NCBI GenBank assembly: GCA_013350335.1 | Contig: CM023532.1 | Coordinates: 34,597,708-34,661,707 of the forward strand | Reading direction: 5' to 3' | Source of the DNA: Chimonanthus salicifolius | Taxonomy: Eukaryota; Streptophyta; Magnoliopsida; Laurales; Calycanthaceae | Length of the DNA stretch: 64,000 nucleotides | Shown: one piece after another, positions 21,107 through 33,990 of the stretch | Layout: each line of letters starts with the position of its first letter | Position numbering within the stretch: position 1 is the stretch's first letter | The notes under the pieces: model-generated | Database searches by the model: none | What the model saw: the letters and a program-made list of their open reading frames with translations, nothing else | Told to the model about the DNA's origin: nothing | Position numbers and translations under genes: made by a program

Positions 21107-24100
21107 ATGGCTGGAAATCTTCCGAACTGTAATCCAACGCTGTTGAAGGCAGTGGTGATGGTGCTGGCGGTGGGCCTGGCTACATATATTGTAGGGCCAC
21201 CTCTCTACTGGCACTTCGCCGAGGGATTGGCCGCTGTCAGTCGCGCCTCCTCCTCCTCCTGTGCTCCCTGCGTCTGCGACTGCACTTCCCAGCCCGTTCT
21301 CTCCTTGCCCGAAGGTATTTCTCTTTCGTTTCTCCGCATTCGTTCTATTGCAATGCGAGATCTGTACATCTTAGATCCGAATTCCTGGTTTCTTGTTGAA
21401 CCTCTTGTTTATATGTTCTAAGTTTGAATTGATTGCGTTCTTGTGGATGTGATGGTGATTCTGATTTAATTCTATTGAATTCTATCTTCAAATAATAGCA
21501 ATTAATAAATGAGATTGAATGTAAATTTGATTTTAAAATTCAATGCCATCTTCTTCAATAATGCGGTAGGAAGTTCAATCTGAGGAAAGGGAAAGGAAAG
21601 TGAGAAGTAAAGAAGAAAGTCATTTTAGGTGCAAGATTGAGAATCAATTGCTTCAGTCAAGCAGCCGATGGCTTGCAATTCACAGTGGATACATATTTTG
21701 AATTCTATTTGCTATTAGAACAATTGGGCGAGTGTGGCCATTAAATTGATTTCAAATGCTTTTTTCCCCTGATTTTTCCAGTTTCCCCAGCAAAGCATTC
21801 CTTCGTGAGGTAGGCAGGAAAAAGGGGGAGAAGGAGCACTATCATAGGAAAACTGCCCACTTATAAAAGACCTTTTCTTACGAATTTTTTACTAGTGTAA
21901 TGTAGGAACTGCACTGAGGAAGAGTAAAATGAAAAAGGGTAGTCATTTTAGGTGCAAGATTGAGAATTAATTGCTTTTTCCCCCATCATTTGAAAGCAAG
22001 CATTTGATGGCTTGCAAGTCATAGCTCATACATGCTTAAGAAGGGGCCTTTTTTTTTTTTATGGTAATGGAAAAGTAGAGCAAAATAACAAAGAAAATTG
22101 CCATAACAAAAAAGCACCACCACTAATCCCATCCTAAACATCATAAAATCAAAAGGGGTGAAGAGATCTTCCCAAAGCCCGACCTTCTTGGAGAATTTGT
22201 TTCTTTATGACCATAAAATGTTTAGGTGCTGAAACTGGTCATAGAACCCATAGTCTTGACTGGATGTGTGGGATTAGGTTTCGTCATCTTAATTTCACCA
22301 ATCCATTTACTGAAGCTGCTTTGCATAGTTATAAACTGAAGTAGATCATTTTAAGATCACTATTTTTTTCTGAAAAGTGAAAAGAATACAACCAAGACTG
22401 AACTCAAACACGACAAAATTACGTAGTCCAACCCCTGGATTGAAAAAGGACTGCACACTTGAACTACAAACTGACCCTCCCCAGAGCAGAATTAACTGCA
22501 CTCAACCCTGAAAATGAATTCCTCAGCTAACTGAGATCCCTGCTTAGCCCGCTCATCAACCCTGGAAGTTTTTGTTTTTTATTTTTATTTTAAAAGTATT
22601 TTGAACTCATCACTCACAAAAAAAAAAAAAAAAAGAGGTTTGAATTGTGAACTAATGTTGAGTAGTGAAACTTTTGACCATTTATATTGGAAGGTATGTA
22701 GTGTTGTAGGTATGTAGTGTTGTAGGCATGTAGTGTTAAAGGCATGTAGATTACAGTATAGCTGGCCTGAAAGTTAGTCTTGTAGGCATGTAGTATGCTA
22801 CAGATGCGTTGAAATATTCATTATTGTTGCCACTCCTCAGTGGGGTTGGATTTTTAAGCTTTTCTCTTCCATTTTACCATATAATCAATTATAACCTCTG
22901 TCATTCTATTATCTTTCAAAAAAAAAGAAACCTCCGTCATTCTATTGTCTATCATGTCCTTCATCTTTTTCATTCACATTTTCAATGTTTGCCCTCTCAT
23001 CTTTGTACCTTCTACTTTTAACCTTTCACTTTTTTGGAAAGGGTGATGTTTATGGTCTTCTATGTATGTGATGCTTTGAAATGTTTATCACTTTATCATC
23101 ATCATCACTGCTTTTCGAACTTTTTATGTTTAACTCCTCCATTCTACCCTATTGTAAATCATAACCTCTATCATTTCTTTACCCCTTCTCGCCAAGTTTA
23201 AGTGGCCTCCCTCTCCTTGTACCTTTTGGTTGTAACCTTTAAATACTTGAAAGGTTTCTCAACTGTTTCTGGGTCTGGTTTGTTTTCCTTTGTGGCAGGC
23301 CTTTTGGTCAGTCCTTGCCTGTATTTTTCTCCATAAATGGTTACCTTTCAAAAAAGGCAGGGAAGGGGGGGTGCTGTTTCCGGTCTTCCCCAAACCACCT
23401 TAAATGGTTTTCTCTCATTGCTCATTTGCTTGCACTATTTTCAAGGTCTTCCTAATGTGGTTATTTCTAACTTCATCTTTCAGTTATACCACTCATCTAT
23501 CTTATATTAACATCTTTGTTACCATTTCTTTGCCTAATGCTTTAAAATATTCTTTTTAAACATTCAAGGCCTGCACAACTGATCAACTTTATTGTCTTAG
23601 TCACAAGTCTTGCTATATGAATGTGGACACAATTGTTTATGGTAATAGGAACTACATATTCCCAACTTAACATGAATACACCTGAAATTTCTCCTATTGA
23701 AAAACCCACATAAAGAAATCAAGAGAAGGGGGAAACGGATCCTAGAAAGGATAAGAAAGACCATAAAACCACAAAATTGTGTAGAATATTAGCACTCCTA
23801 GCATATGCTAGACTCAAAACCCCAAGTTTTCAATCCTAGGAAGTCCCATATGGTGATGGTATGGCCTTCAAAAGCCCACCCAAAGGTTGTACGTGAATTT
23901 CTTCTCAAATGAAAACCAAATCATCCATTTGTGATATTTCTTCCTAATTTTTGTCATACACAAAATTTGGTGAGATTGTGATAGTTATCTTTCATTCTCC
24001 TAGTGTGCTTTCTTAGTAATTTGTGAATTGAACCCTTGGAGTGGGTTTTTGAAGGCTGCATCTGGCCTGAGCATGTACGGTTTTTAAGTCTGTGCATAAG

Positions 24101-26476
24101 CTTCCATATTCTACATCAGTTCTGTGGTGTTTTTTATCCTTTCTCAAATCCCTTTCCCTTTCCCTTGTGTTTTTCTTTTCTTTTCTTTTTTGCGGGGTTT
24201 TCACTTGGAGAAGTTCTAGATGCATTGAATTAAGCCAGGACTACATTAATTTGGCAGTAGAACACATTCTTAAGGGCTTTACAACTCAAATATCTATGAA
24301 AATCCTAGCATCTGTTGGAGGGTTTAGTTTGGGCATGTTTTGTGTCCTTCGTTACTGTGTGTCTTTCTTTTCTTTTCTTTTCAAATGCTAACTGTATTAG
24401 AATTGGAAGAGGTACATCAACCAGCAGCTTGCATGTCTTTCTTAGTTACTAGCAGTGTCTGGTATAAAAAATCCTGTGATTAGGATCAACCATCAACAAT
24501 GACTTTTCCAGTTTGCCTCCTTCAGCTGGTGAACTTCTATGAAGTATCAGTCCTGTATAACATTTGCATCACATCTGTCAAACCTTAATCCAGGAACTAG
24601 TCTACCTTGCATCTTTTTGGCTTTGATCTGCTTTTGCTTGTGGTTCAGATGCATGTAACTCATTTGCATATACATCAACTAGCTGCTTGCATGTCTTTCT
24701 TAGTTTCTAGCAGCATCTGGTAAAAAGAATCCTGTTATTAGGATCAACTATCAACGATGATTTTTCCAGTTTGCCTCCTTCAGCTGGCGAACTTCTATGA
24801 AGTATCAGTCCTATATAGCATTTGCATCACATCTGTCAAACCTTGATCCATGAACTTGTCTACCTTGCATCTTTTTGGCTTTGATTTGCTTTTGCTTGTG
24901 GTTCAGATGCATGTAACTCATTTGCATATATTTTGAAATAAAGGATGATCACCCACACACTGGTGCGCACGGTATTATCCCACGCCTAGGCATGAGGTTC
25001 ACCAAATGGGGTAGTGATGGGTCTCTTGGAAGGGTCTTTGTTTGAGTATAATGCGCACTAAAACCACTTTGATCAGATCAATCAAGTTATGTTTTTGAAT
25101 TCCTCAAAGTTTAAGTATTTCAAAAAATAATTTAAACTAATTAAATTTTAGAGAGCTTAAAATGCATGGCTTGATTGATTCAGTTAAGGTGATTTTTTGT
25201 GTGCCACATATTCAAGAAAGGACCTTTTTCAGTGGAACCATCACCACCCCATCTGGTGGGTCCCATGCCTATTGTGGAGGGTATGACCGTGCGCGCTAGT
25301 GTCGGGTGATCATTTCACTTTTGAAATGCACATTCCTTTTTTGTGTTTCCATTCTTCTAGCTCGTTGTTACATCAATAGTTTTTTTTCCTTTCCATGACA
25401 TCTACTCTGTAAAAATAATTAATATTTCTGGTCCCACACCTAGCTTAGCTGTTAATCAAACTATATCTGTTTTCTGTATTATTTTCCTTTAAGTTCCTAT
25501 GCTGAATGCTTTTGTGCAATGTCCTTATATATGCATGTGAGGTCTTTTTAACCACTCCCACCCTGTCCAAGAAAGGAAGAGAAAAAAGAAGAGAGAGAGT
25601 TTTAAGACTTCTTGGAGATCAATTCTGTGCGTGCATGTGTTAGACTAATAAGATCAGTTTGATTTATTTTTTTTGAAAGATTTGATTTTTGAAAGATAAG
25701 ACCAGTTAGATTTGTTGTTGCACCTTTTTAGCATTCTTTTAGTTTTGATCCAAATTACTGAACATCTATTTATTTCTTTGTCTGTCTTTTTTTGCAGGGT
25801 TAAGCAACACCTCATTTGCTGGTTAGTTTTTTCTTGCACGTTATATGTTTAGAGAGGTGGTGTCATGATTATTATATTATTGTAGTAGTTTTTCGAAGAA
25901 CGGCTGCAGTTTTATTAATCTGATAAATGAATCGTTATTGTTTTTGGTTGTTCCATTCCACATAATCTACATGGAGTTTGAGGAAGGCGTATAATCGAAA
26001 CTGCAAGAAACTCACTCTTCCACAAACTTTTAGCAAAATAAAATTTAGGCCCGATTCCTACAAATCAATTAAGGAATTCAATCCTTTTTTTTTTTTTTTG
26101 AAAATTAAGTAAGGAATTCAATCTTAGAACTCCTAAATTCTCCAACTCCACAATAGATCTGATTTAAAGAAATCCCAAAGCTCAGATAGCTCACCAATCT
26201 CAATTTCATTCTCAAGAAATCGAAAAAGGCACAAATCTCAATAGGAAAATTAGCACCATGCAAGATTCACTAATGAAATTTAAAATTCAAATGAATTAAA
26301 ATTGAATTATGGAATCCAATTTTAATTATTCTATGGTTGGATGAAATCTATTGAACCTTCAAATTCAAGATGCAATCAACACACCATCCACATGAATTAA
26401 AATTAACGCATTATGGATGGAGATTCAAATAATGCTTGCATGTGGTTTTACCACAGTGGAATGATTGTAGCTTAGT

Positions 26477-26515
<39 letters not shown>

Positions 26516-29500
26516 GGTGGGTGTGAGTGTGATGATAACCCACACCCCTTCTTAAACTGCACTCTTCATGAGCTCACATCTATGTAGGATCCACTTATGA
26601 TAATAGTGATTAGTCCATTGGAATGGCCTCATTCTGAACTTGTGTTTCGCCCTCATTCTGAACTTGTGTTTCGCCAAAAATCATCATGATTGGATTGACC
26701 CATGATTTTCAAAGCCATAAAAACTTGGAGGTTAAGATAGTGATAAAAAAAAAAAAATTAGGCTTTAGAAAACATGACTTGATCACACAAATCATGTTGA
26801 TTGTAGTGGACCACAAGTTCAAACTTAAAACTTTTCCAATGTACTCAATACCATCAAACAAATCAAGATGATTTTTAGTGGCCACCAAAAATCATCTTGA
26901 TGGGGTTGTGGACCCTATAACATGTGTTTGTCTTTTCCAAGGGGCTCGTTTATCCTTCACTATGAATGCCTAGTGCCACAAATCTGAACTCTTTTCTTCC
27001 CATGTTTTTGAAATTAGTTAGAGTCTAAATTGACTTGACCATATGACTCAAACTCAATTGATACCAATATGGAACTACTATAGTGTCATCAACTAGGAGT
27101 CACCTATCTTTACCCAATTTTTAGTGATTTTTTACCAGCTTGACTCGGCCAATATGACTTGTCCCCTATCGAGTCAGAAATCAAGTCCAATAATTAAAAG
27201 CTTGGGTCTTACATTCACAACTGTGGACATGGTTGTGCAATGAGCAGATAGCAACATTTGCTACTTTCCTTTATTGATGCCAGCATTGGAAATAAGAGTC
27301 CTATAGTTATTCATACTCTTAATTGCTTTCAATGGGTAGAAGGAAGGACATTTAACAATCATTGTTTAAAATTTGAATAATGTAATTAATACACTTAGTT
27401 TAGGTAGGATAAATGAGTTGTAAAGACTAAAGAGGATCATTAGCCTCTACATGCAACGAAGATCCCCTATAATCAATTACCTTTGGCCACTCGTGCACCA
27501 TGGGGATGGGTTCTTTTGAAAGATCTATGCCAAGGCATGGGATCTATAGAAATTCAACTGGCCATATCAATAAATACATTTGAGGTCTTGAAGATTAATA
27601 GTGTCATAGAGCATTGGAGCATGAGGTTATAGTGTACCCACCACCTCATATTGGGGCTCATTTGGACTTTTTGGAGCTCACTTGGACTCCACTTGCTTGC
27701 AAAAGCTCTTCACACCTATTTACCCTACCCCATAGATTGATCTCACCATTGACCCAATATATACCCAAGTTGATTTCACCATGGAATTAAACTCCTAAAT
27801 TGGATTTAGAAAACAATTAAAATCATCCAAAGTTTGGAGCTTTTGAAAGTCTGGCTTAAGCGATCCAATCAATATGATTTTTGGTAGGTCTCATATTTAA
27901 GAGCAGAGCTTTCTAACCAACTCAGAAGGGTTGTCTACATGCTTGAGTGTGTAGTGCACCCTTTTGTGGGGCCCATCTTGGGTCATGTCAATGGCTAGGG
28001 TGGAAAGTTCTTTTCTTGAAAACGATACCTACCAAAAATCATCTTAATTGGTAAATGAAGATATTCTTTTTGGGGTTTCAAATTTTGGAGCCCTTTAGAA
28101 CAATGTTTTTTAACAATGAACTATTAATTCAATAGTGAAATCATCTCTCAAAATGAGATCAAATTAGGTAAGGATCCAATTCATGGAGGTAGAGTTATGG
28201 CTTCATGAATTGGATCCTTACTCAATTTGACCCCATTATGAGATGATCTCACGGTTGATTTGAAGCCCATCCAATTTTGAATTAGAAGATTATTTTAAAA
28301 CAATACAAACTTTGGGCCCTTAAAAAACACAGAATGTACATTTTCAGCAGTTCCACCTAGGCAGTGTTGCTCATAAGGGATATATGCATGCCTGGATGTA
28401 CTAGTGTTGGATGCCATCATGCTGTGGAGACTAAATCCTCTAGAGAGTCCAAAAAACTACTCTTGTTTTCACCTTTTTATCTGACTTCACAAAAAAAAAA
28501 AAAAAAAAACTAAAGCCTCTTATGGGCACAACCCGAAAGAAGGGGGAGAAAACCCCAAAACCTAGCTTTGTTCCCACCACATTGTCCTACGAAGACAAGC
28601 AATGCCCTTGTTTTCCGTAGTTTTATGTATTTCGAATTGTGTTTTTTTTGCTTTGCATGATGTTTGGAACCTGCAGATGTTCTTCAGTAAATATGTTCAG
28701 GTCAAATCTGATTAAAATTGAGTGTTTTAGGTTCTTTTTTTTGTTGAATGCATTAATAGTGCAAACCAACTCAATGTCTTGGCAAATGATTCTCCAAGCT
28801 AATGGTACAGAATATAATACCTGTGGCCTTTGGTTCCCTGGAGTTGAGTTTTGAGAATTACAGTGCACAGGTGTGGGTCTTGGGAACTGCTGCCGTTGGC
28901 GGAGTGGGGGGAGTGGAGGATCCAAATCTGTATGAGGGTTATTTTTTGCATTTTTCCAGTTTTGTGTGGTGGACAGATAGACCTGGATTATTGAGGGGGC
29001 TGCTGAAATTTTTGGCATGACTTTGGATTGAATGGACAGATTTCAGATGATGGGAGATGAAGGCTTGAATCTGTACAAAAAATGTGCTTGTGTTCATATG
29101 ATAATGCAGGGATGGGTTCTCAGTTAATTAAAGGGAGATTGGCACAATATTTGGAAAGTAAATATATCCTTGGCAGAGGAAAAGTGAGCATCTGTGCTGG
29201 AAGGTACATTATGAAAATTTTGGCAAGAGCCGGAAGAACTCACCATGACAACCACAAGGTTGCGGGCACCTTTTTTCTTTTTCCTTTTTATGAGCCTGAT
29301 ACGGACATTGGCATGATAGATGGCATCAAGATAAGATTGGTTCTATGAAGAACGTATTAGAGATGGTGAGAGGGGTTTCAGACAATTAATACAGGGGTTG
29401 GCAGCTGAGAGAGAGAATTCTCAACCCTATGATTGCTCCTTTGAGATCAAAGGTGGAGTTGAGGAACAGAAAGAAAAGTCCATATCCCGAGCACCCTTCA

Positions 29501-32126
29501 TTTTTTAATTGATTTTATCTTTGGTTTTTATGGTTCTTTTAACTTATCCATATTAGATAGTATTATGTACAAGTTTCACCTGCCATCATGCTATGGTGGG
29601 CATATAGTTAAATTTCCTCTATTTCACATTTCATGTACCCAATTTATGGACAAGGCTTTTGAAGTGTGTTATACTTAAGGGTTAGCATCTGTCTGCTTGG
29701 TCCAAGTCTGTGTTTGCTACTAATCTGACGAACACTAGAGCTAGTTTGTTGAGTATACCACTATATGGGTTGATGGATTAATCTTTTCTTGTTTAATCAA
29801 GATGCTTGTGTAAAGGAGAAGAATGACAGCCCACATTCATTCTGAAAATTGGTGGGAGTTCTAAATGCAATCCAGGTCCCTTTTTTTCCCTGAAGTGGGG
29901 TGGGGATTAAAATTATGGACAGGTTTGAGTCAGGTTTAATGGATAAATGGGTTAAATAGGAAAAAGTATAGAATTAATTGGGTTAATAATGGGGTTAAAT
30001 GGATTAAATAGCATTAAGATAGGTCAATGGCATGATGACTTTAATTTAAAGAATGGATTTTAATATGGTAAAAGGTGGTGAAGGATGCTTGGCTTTTTTT
30101 TGTTAACGGGAATTGGGTATTGGAATGGGTTTAGTTGGGGGCTGGATGCTATTAAAATAAGTTCTGGACGTTGGTGGCAACTGGATGGTGGGTTTGGGTG
30201 AACTAATGTAAAAGGGATGGTTCAATAGGACTAGGAGTTGGGTATTTAATATATTGAATGGAGATTTAATGCAATGGGTAGGTGGGAAAAATAAAAATAA
30301 GGTAAGATGGGAATATGCTCTCGTGGGTGAATGAAGGTCGCAGCAAGCATGGGACCAGATGGGGACTGATTTTTTGGATTGAGTGATTAGCTGTGGTTGA
30401 ATGGATTGCAGGGCTGAGTTGGGATGTGGCAGGGAGAGTGGATCTGGGCGAAACAGGGTGAGGGGTATGGGTTGGAAGAGGGTAGAGATGATGAAGAATG
30501 AGGGGTGAAAGAGGGGAACCTGGGTTTATGTAGATGAGATGAACGAACTTACGGGTGCATGACTGGAAGTTGGGGAGGATAGATCTGCAGGACTTGGGGA
30601 AACCCTGGTCAATCGCAGCAGGGGGTGCTTGGACTGGGCTCGTCCCAGGCAGCAACTCTGGCAGGATGTGGTTTCAGCCTTCTGCTAATTGCAAAGAGGA
30701 TAAGATACTCCGGGGGATGCTTCGAACGTCATTGGCAGTAGAAGCCCTCTGAGGAAAAGAAGACCAGTCGATCTCCGTCGACATGTTGATTGCTCGAGTC
30801 CACGAGGAGAGAAGGAGATAAACAGGGTAAAACCCAAAACGAATTCAATTCATTGATAATCTGTTGTTGGTTTTAACTATATCCCCAAGGGGGGTATTTA
30901 TACAAGAGAGTGAGAAATAGAAATACAAAAAATGCTATCTGATTTCAAATTTGAATTCAAACACCCCTTATCATGCTATTTTATCATGCTATTTGAGTTC
31001 AAACACCCCCTTATCGTATCTGCGTTTTCAAACGCATGCTGCATCAGGTGGAGGAAGGGGTCGAACCTGGTACAAATTGGAGGTTCTGATGGATCAGAGC
31101 TTTCAACAACTAAACAGGTTTCAAACATTTTTAAGCCAATTTTCATGGGCTGATTGTGGTTGAAGGGCCCAAAAAGAATGGATGCTGTGATGGTTGACAT
31201 TGTAGTTGATTTCCTTTGGCAATAAAAAAAAAATATCACATCCTCTCTCTATGAACAGCATCGTGGCAATTCTATTATACACCATAGGTGGTGAGCTTGC
31301 TGTCCAGTCTCTCAATAGAGTAACATCTTAGCATCTTGGTCATGTGCATTTTTCTCTGCAATGGAATTGTTGTAATCTATCAATTTTTATATTAAAAAGA
31401 AGAAAAAAAAATCTATTACATCATGTCTGAAGTCAATGAAGTGGTCAAGTCTGTACAGGATTCTTTGTATCATATCCAAAGGGCGGTAAACTTGAGGGTG
31501 GATTCTCTTGCTAATGTCAGGTCTTGTAGGGAGAGATTGTTACGGTTGAAATTGCTCTTTGATTGGTGATTTATTTTCCCTTGCATCTGTTTGTAGCATG
31601 TTTCTGATGTCTCAATGGTTCTTTCTTATTTCATGGTTGAATTTTCCATGGCTGGAGATAAATTTGCTTGTACATCATGTCATACTAGATCTGGGGCTAT
31701 GATTCATTGCATGATTTGTCTCTTGAATGCTGTATAGAACATGTCTTGTATCCCCCTTGATATTGTATCATTTTTTTTGCTGCATTATCGATGTCCTCCG
31801 CAGATTGTGGTAAACGTGACACAGAGGTGAATGAAGAAATGGAAAAGAATTTTACTGATCTCCTTTCAGAGGAATTAAAACTTCGGGAAGCTGAAGCACT
31901 GGAAAATCAGCGGCGGGCTGACATGGCATTGCTCGAGGCGAAGAAGATGGCATCTCAGTATCAGAAAGAAGCAGATAAATGTAATTCAGGAATGGAAACC
32001 TGTGAAGAGGCTAGAGAAAAAGCTGAAGCTGCATTGCAAGAGCAAAGGAGGCTGACTCAAATGTGGGAGATGAGAGCTCGCAAACAAGGATGGAAAGAAG
32101 ACTCTCTTAAAGCATCTTCTTTGTGA
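21107..32126 (+). CDS. DUF1068 membrane protein (NKS1/ELMO family), complete, three exons
   Basis: This family comprises small Golgi single-pass proteins; Arabidopsis members NKS1 and ELMO1/2 are linked to pectin (homogalacturonan) synthesis and cell adhesion. Exons are 21107-21314, 25798-25821 and 31804-32126, with GT/AG borders and matching phases, giving 184 aa. Residues 12-30 form a hydrophobic anchor (LLKAVVMVLAVGLATYIVG); then comes a Cys cluster CAPCVCDC (52-59), the join LPEGLSNTSFADC made across all three exons, and a charged helical region likely to form a coiled coil, with the conserved blocks NFTDLLSEELKLREAEA, MALLEAKKMASQYQKEADKC and CEEAREKAEAAL, ending WEMRARKQGWKED. The start is the first ATG after a CT-rich leader and gives the expected short N-terminus. 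Introns are 4483 and 5982 nt and carry repeats. Which Arabidopsis paralogue is closest cannot be settled here. Confidence 0.93.
22365..22575 (-). mobile_element. Probable L1-type LINE 3' end remnant
   Basis: On the minus strand the segment near 22560-22500 reads VDERAKQGSQLAEEF, resembling the end of a LINE RNase H domain (family form ADKLAKQGS), followed by a 3' UTR-like stretch ending near an A-tract on that strand (TTTTTTTCTGAAAAG on +). It is short and degenerate. Confidence 0.4.
24413..24928. repeat. Tandem duplication, two units of about 258 bp
   Basis: TACATCAAC followed by GCTTGCATGTCTTTCTTAGT begins at 24413 and again at 24671. The copies stay aligned through TTTTCCAGTTTGCCTCCTTC and ATGCATGTAACTCATTTGCA with roughly 5% differences. 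It is intronic and not coding. Confidence 0.85.
24940..25318. mobile_element. Mutator-like MITE in DUF1068 intron 1, 379 bp
   Basis: Terminal inverted repeats of about 50 bp: the left end has GATGATCACCCACACACTGG then GCGCACGGT, and the reverse complement of the right end has AATGATCACCCGACACTAGC then GCGCACGGT, both continuing to AGGCATG. The 9-bp flanks TTTTGAAAT at 24931-24939 and 25319-25327 are identical. 9-bp duplications are typical of Mutator-like transposition. No transposase is encoded. Confidence 0.82.
25798..25821 (+). other. 24-nt microexon of the DUF1068 gene
   Basis: GGTTAAGCAACACCTCATTT and four more bases lie between TTTGCAG and GTTAGT. With one base from exon 1 and two from exon 3 it encodes GLSNTSFAD, which fits the conserved family sequence exactly and keeps the frame. 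Very short exons are easily missed by gene predictors. Confidence 0.9.
26479..26513. repeat. (GT)n microsatellite
   Basis: Seventeen uninterrupted GT units, followed by GCGGGTGGGTGTGAGTGTGA. Confidence 0.95.
30784..31199 (-). mobile_element. Possible solo LTR of an LTR retrotransposon
   Basis: On the minus strand the block begins TGTCAACCATC and ends CGAGCAATCAACA (TG..CA). It contains a promoter-like TTGTATAAATACCCCCCTTG and a C/T-rich downstream part, as in plant Copia LTRs. It also has a short direct repeat TTATCATGCTATTT. No matching 5-bp target duplication, primer-binding site or internal region was found, so the call is weak. Confidence 0.33.
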
Positions 32127-33176
32127 AGAGAGCTCCACAAAAGGTAAAGATTGCACTCTTACCTAATATAATCACAAGTGACCTTCACGATCCTGCAACA
32201 TCTACTCTTGTCAGCTGTTGGAGGAGCAGGATGACCCATTTACTAGTGGAGATGCAGGGAACGCGACTCAAAGATGGTGTTCAGCAAGCATCATATGGTG
32301 ACATCTATCATGCAGGATATATTCATCATGGATCGAACCTGCAAAATCAGGTCTGATTCATTTGTTATTCAGTCTGACAACTTTAGTACGACTTTATTAT
32401 TCATGAGCTTCAAAATCTGAACATTTCTTCTGTTTTGTGAAAGAGACGATGACTCCTTCAGATTCGGGGTAGTGGTCATACATTAGCTGCCTACTATTCC
32501 TGTTTAAATGGGATGTTAACTTCACTGGTTGATTAACTTTGCTGTTAATTTTCTAATTTTAGTTTTGGTTGCATTGGTATCGAATAGGAATAAAAAGTCT
32601 TGACTTCAATAATTTCAGAGAAAAATGCTTACACAATGTTCTCTCCGGATTCACATTTAGTCATTCACAATAACACATGACTTGAGACCATGATGATATA
32701 TCTACAGCCACCTCTACTAAATACATATCTTCACAACACGGTCCACTCCACTGGCCATCAACCAATTAATCCGTTCATCCCCATGAATTGAACATACAAT
32801 ACAGTTTATGCATGGGATGAGTGACTCAAATAGGAGCCACAGATAACCCCAGTCTGCCCTCACTTAGATCAAGCCCTTATTGACCCGAATTCAAATAATT
32901 TAGGCCTGAATAGGCCTTATCTAAACACAGGCCCTATAATTGCAATGTAAGCCCTAGCCTAGCATAGGGCTCAACCGAGTTCTCTCGAGTTGCACCTTTA
33001 TTTATGGCAATCAAAGCCTTATTAGATATTGGAGGATAAAGGTGTGAGGAAGTCAGCAGAGGCAATACAATAAAAAGGTGCCATCTAAAGTGCATCCAAA
33101 GTTTTACCTACGGAGCTCATATTCGGAGAGGTGGAGGTCTTGGAGTTTTCTGTCATTTAAAAAAGGAGGTTCTATA

Positions 33177-33179
<3 letters not shown>
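32127..33179 (+). other. DUF1068 3' flank and intergenic
   Basis: This should contain the 3' UTR. A 77-codon frame at 32123-32356 directly after the stop has no recognisable similarity. No other gene is seen. Confidence 0.4.

Positions 33180-33238
<59 letters not shown>
33180..33238. repeat. (TA)n microsatellite
   Basis: About 29 uninterrupted TA units. The short frames on both strands through it are artefacts of the repeat. Confidence 0.95.
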
Positions 33239-33240
<2 letters not shown>

Positions 33241-33739
33241 GCCAAAAATCATTAATGCAGCTGATTATTTTCAAGAAAAGGTAAGTCAATAAAATAAATG
33301 AGAACAAAGGTTTGTATTATAAGATATATGAGAAAACTAATAGATGATAAATTAGGAACGAATATATTTTAGAAAACTTAAAACAACCCCAACAGATAAC
33401 AAAAAGTGAGAGCCATTGATGGAAGTTTCTTATATGGCAAAAGGAGACTGGTAACAACCTTGGTGAGAAAAATTGAAATGGTCAACAAAAATAGATGCAA
33501 TCATGTAAAAATACATGAAATTTATGTGGTTCAATAGTATTTCTACATCCACAATGATGCAATAAATGTCACTATTTTCGTCAATAAAGTTTCAGTGCTC
33601 TCCTTCTCTCAATATGGATAAATCTCATAGTCTTAGAAAATCTTTCAAAGATATAATAGATAACATTTGAAACAAAAATATGAAAATAGTCTTCTCCTAA
33701 ATTAAACTATTAAACACTCCAAACAAGGGGTTGGTCCTG

Positions 33740-33990
33740 CTAAGTTGAGATTAAAAAAACGTGCACTGTATCGTAATGGTTGTTATAGTCGTTGCACCGA
33801 TATGGTGTGTAATGTCCTGTAACGGCCATTATAAATTCTCTCTCCTACACGGCTATTTTTACAATACGTAATGCCCGTGACAGGGTGTGTATCAGTGTGA
33901 CACTGTATGACCGTTACAGGGTGTATCGTGTCGGATATCTTGTAACACTCTTCAGTAGGCCAATACGTAACGTACTGGCCGAATCTTAGA
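33740..33990. repeat. Unclassified repeat with GTAACGG/CCGTTAC motifs
   Basis: Many variants of TGTAACGGCCATTA, CCGTGACAGGGTGTGTATC, CCGTTACAGGGTGTATCGTG and CAATACGTAACG occur in both orientations. It resembles a MITE or foldback element with a self-complementary interior, like the CGGCCG family but with a different motif. Borders and target duplication are uncertain. Confidence 0.5.

Larger units (their letters stand above)
21315..25797 (+). other. DUF1068 intron 1 (4483 nt)
   Basis: It starts GTATTT and ends TTTTTTTGCAG. It contains minus-strand LINE-like debris, a 258-bp tandem duplication and a Mutator-like element (listed separately). The rest is T-rich with no gene. Confidence 0.85.
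25822..31803 (+). other. DUF1068 intron 2 (5982 nt)
   Basis: It starts GTTAGT and ends CCTCCGCAG. It holds a (GT)n microsatellite, an LTR-like block and T/A-rich sequence. Short frames at 28623-29348 match no family. A VNLRVDSLANVRS-like piece at about 31485-31530 could be LINE RNase H debris. Confidence 0.8.

Noticed and set aside
28623..29348. Overlapping frames of 71-131 codons on both strands in DUF1068 intron 2
   Set aside because: No similarity to any family I recognise and no supporting splice or promoter signals.
30266..30655. 129-codon Pro/Ser/His-rich minus-strand frame in DUF1068 intron 2
   Set aside because: Biased composition from G-rich + strand sequence, no recognisable domain, intronic; left as unsupported.
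33078..33307. Frames of 67-68 codons on both strands with repeated Ile-Tyr
   Set aside because: They are translations of the (TA)n microsatellite.
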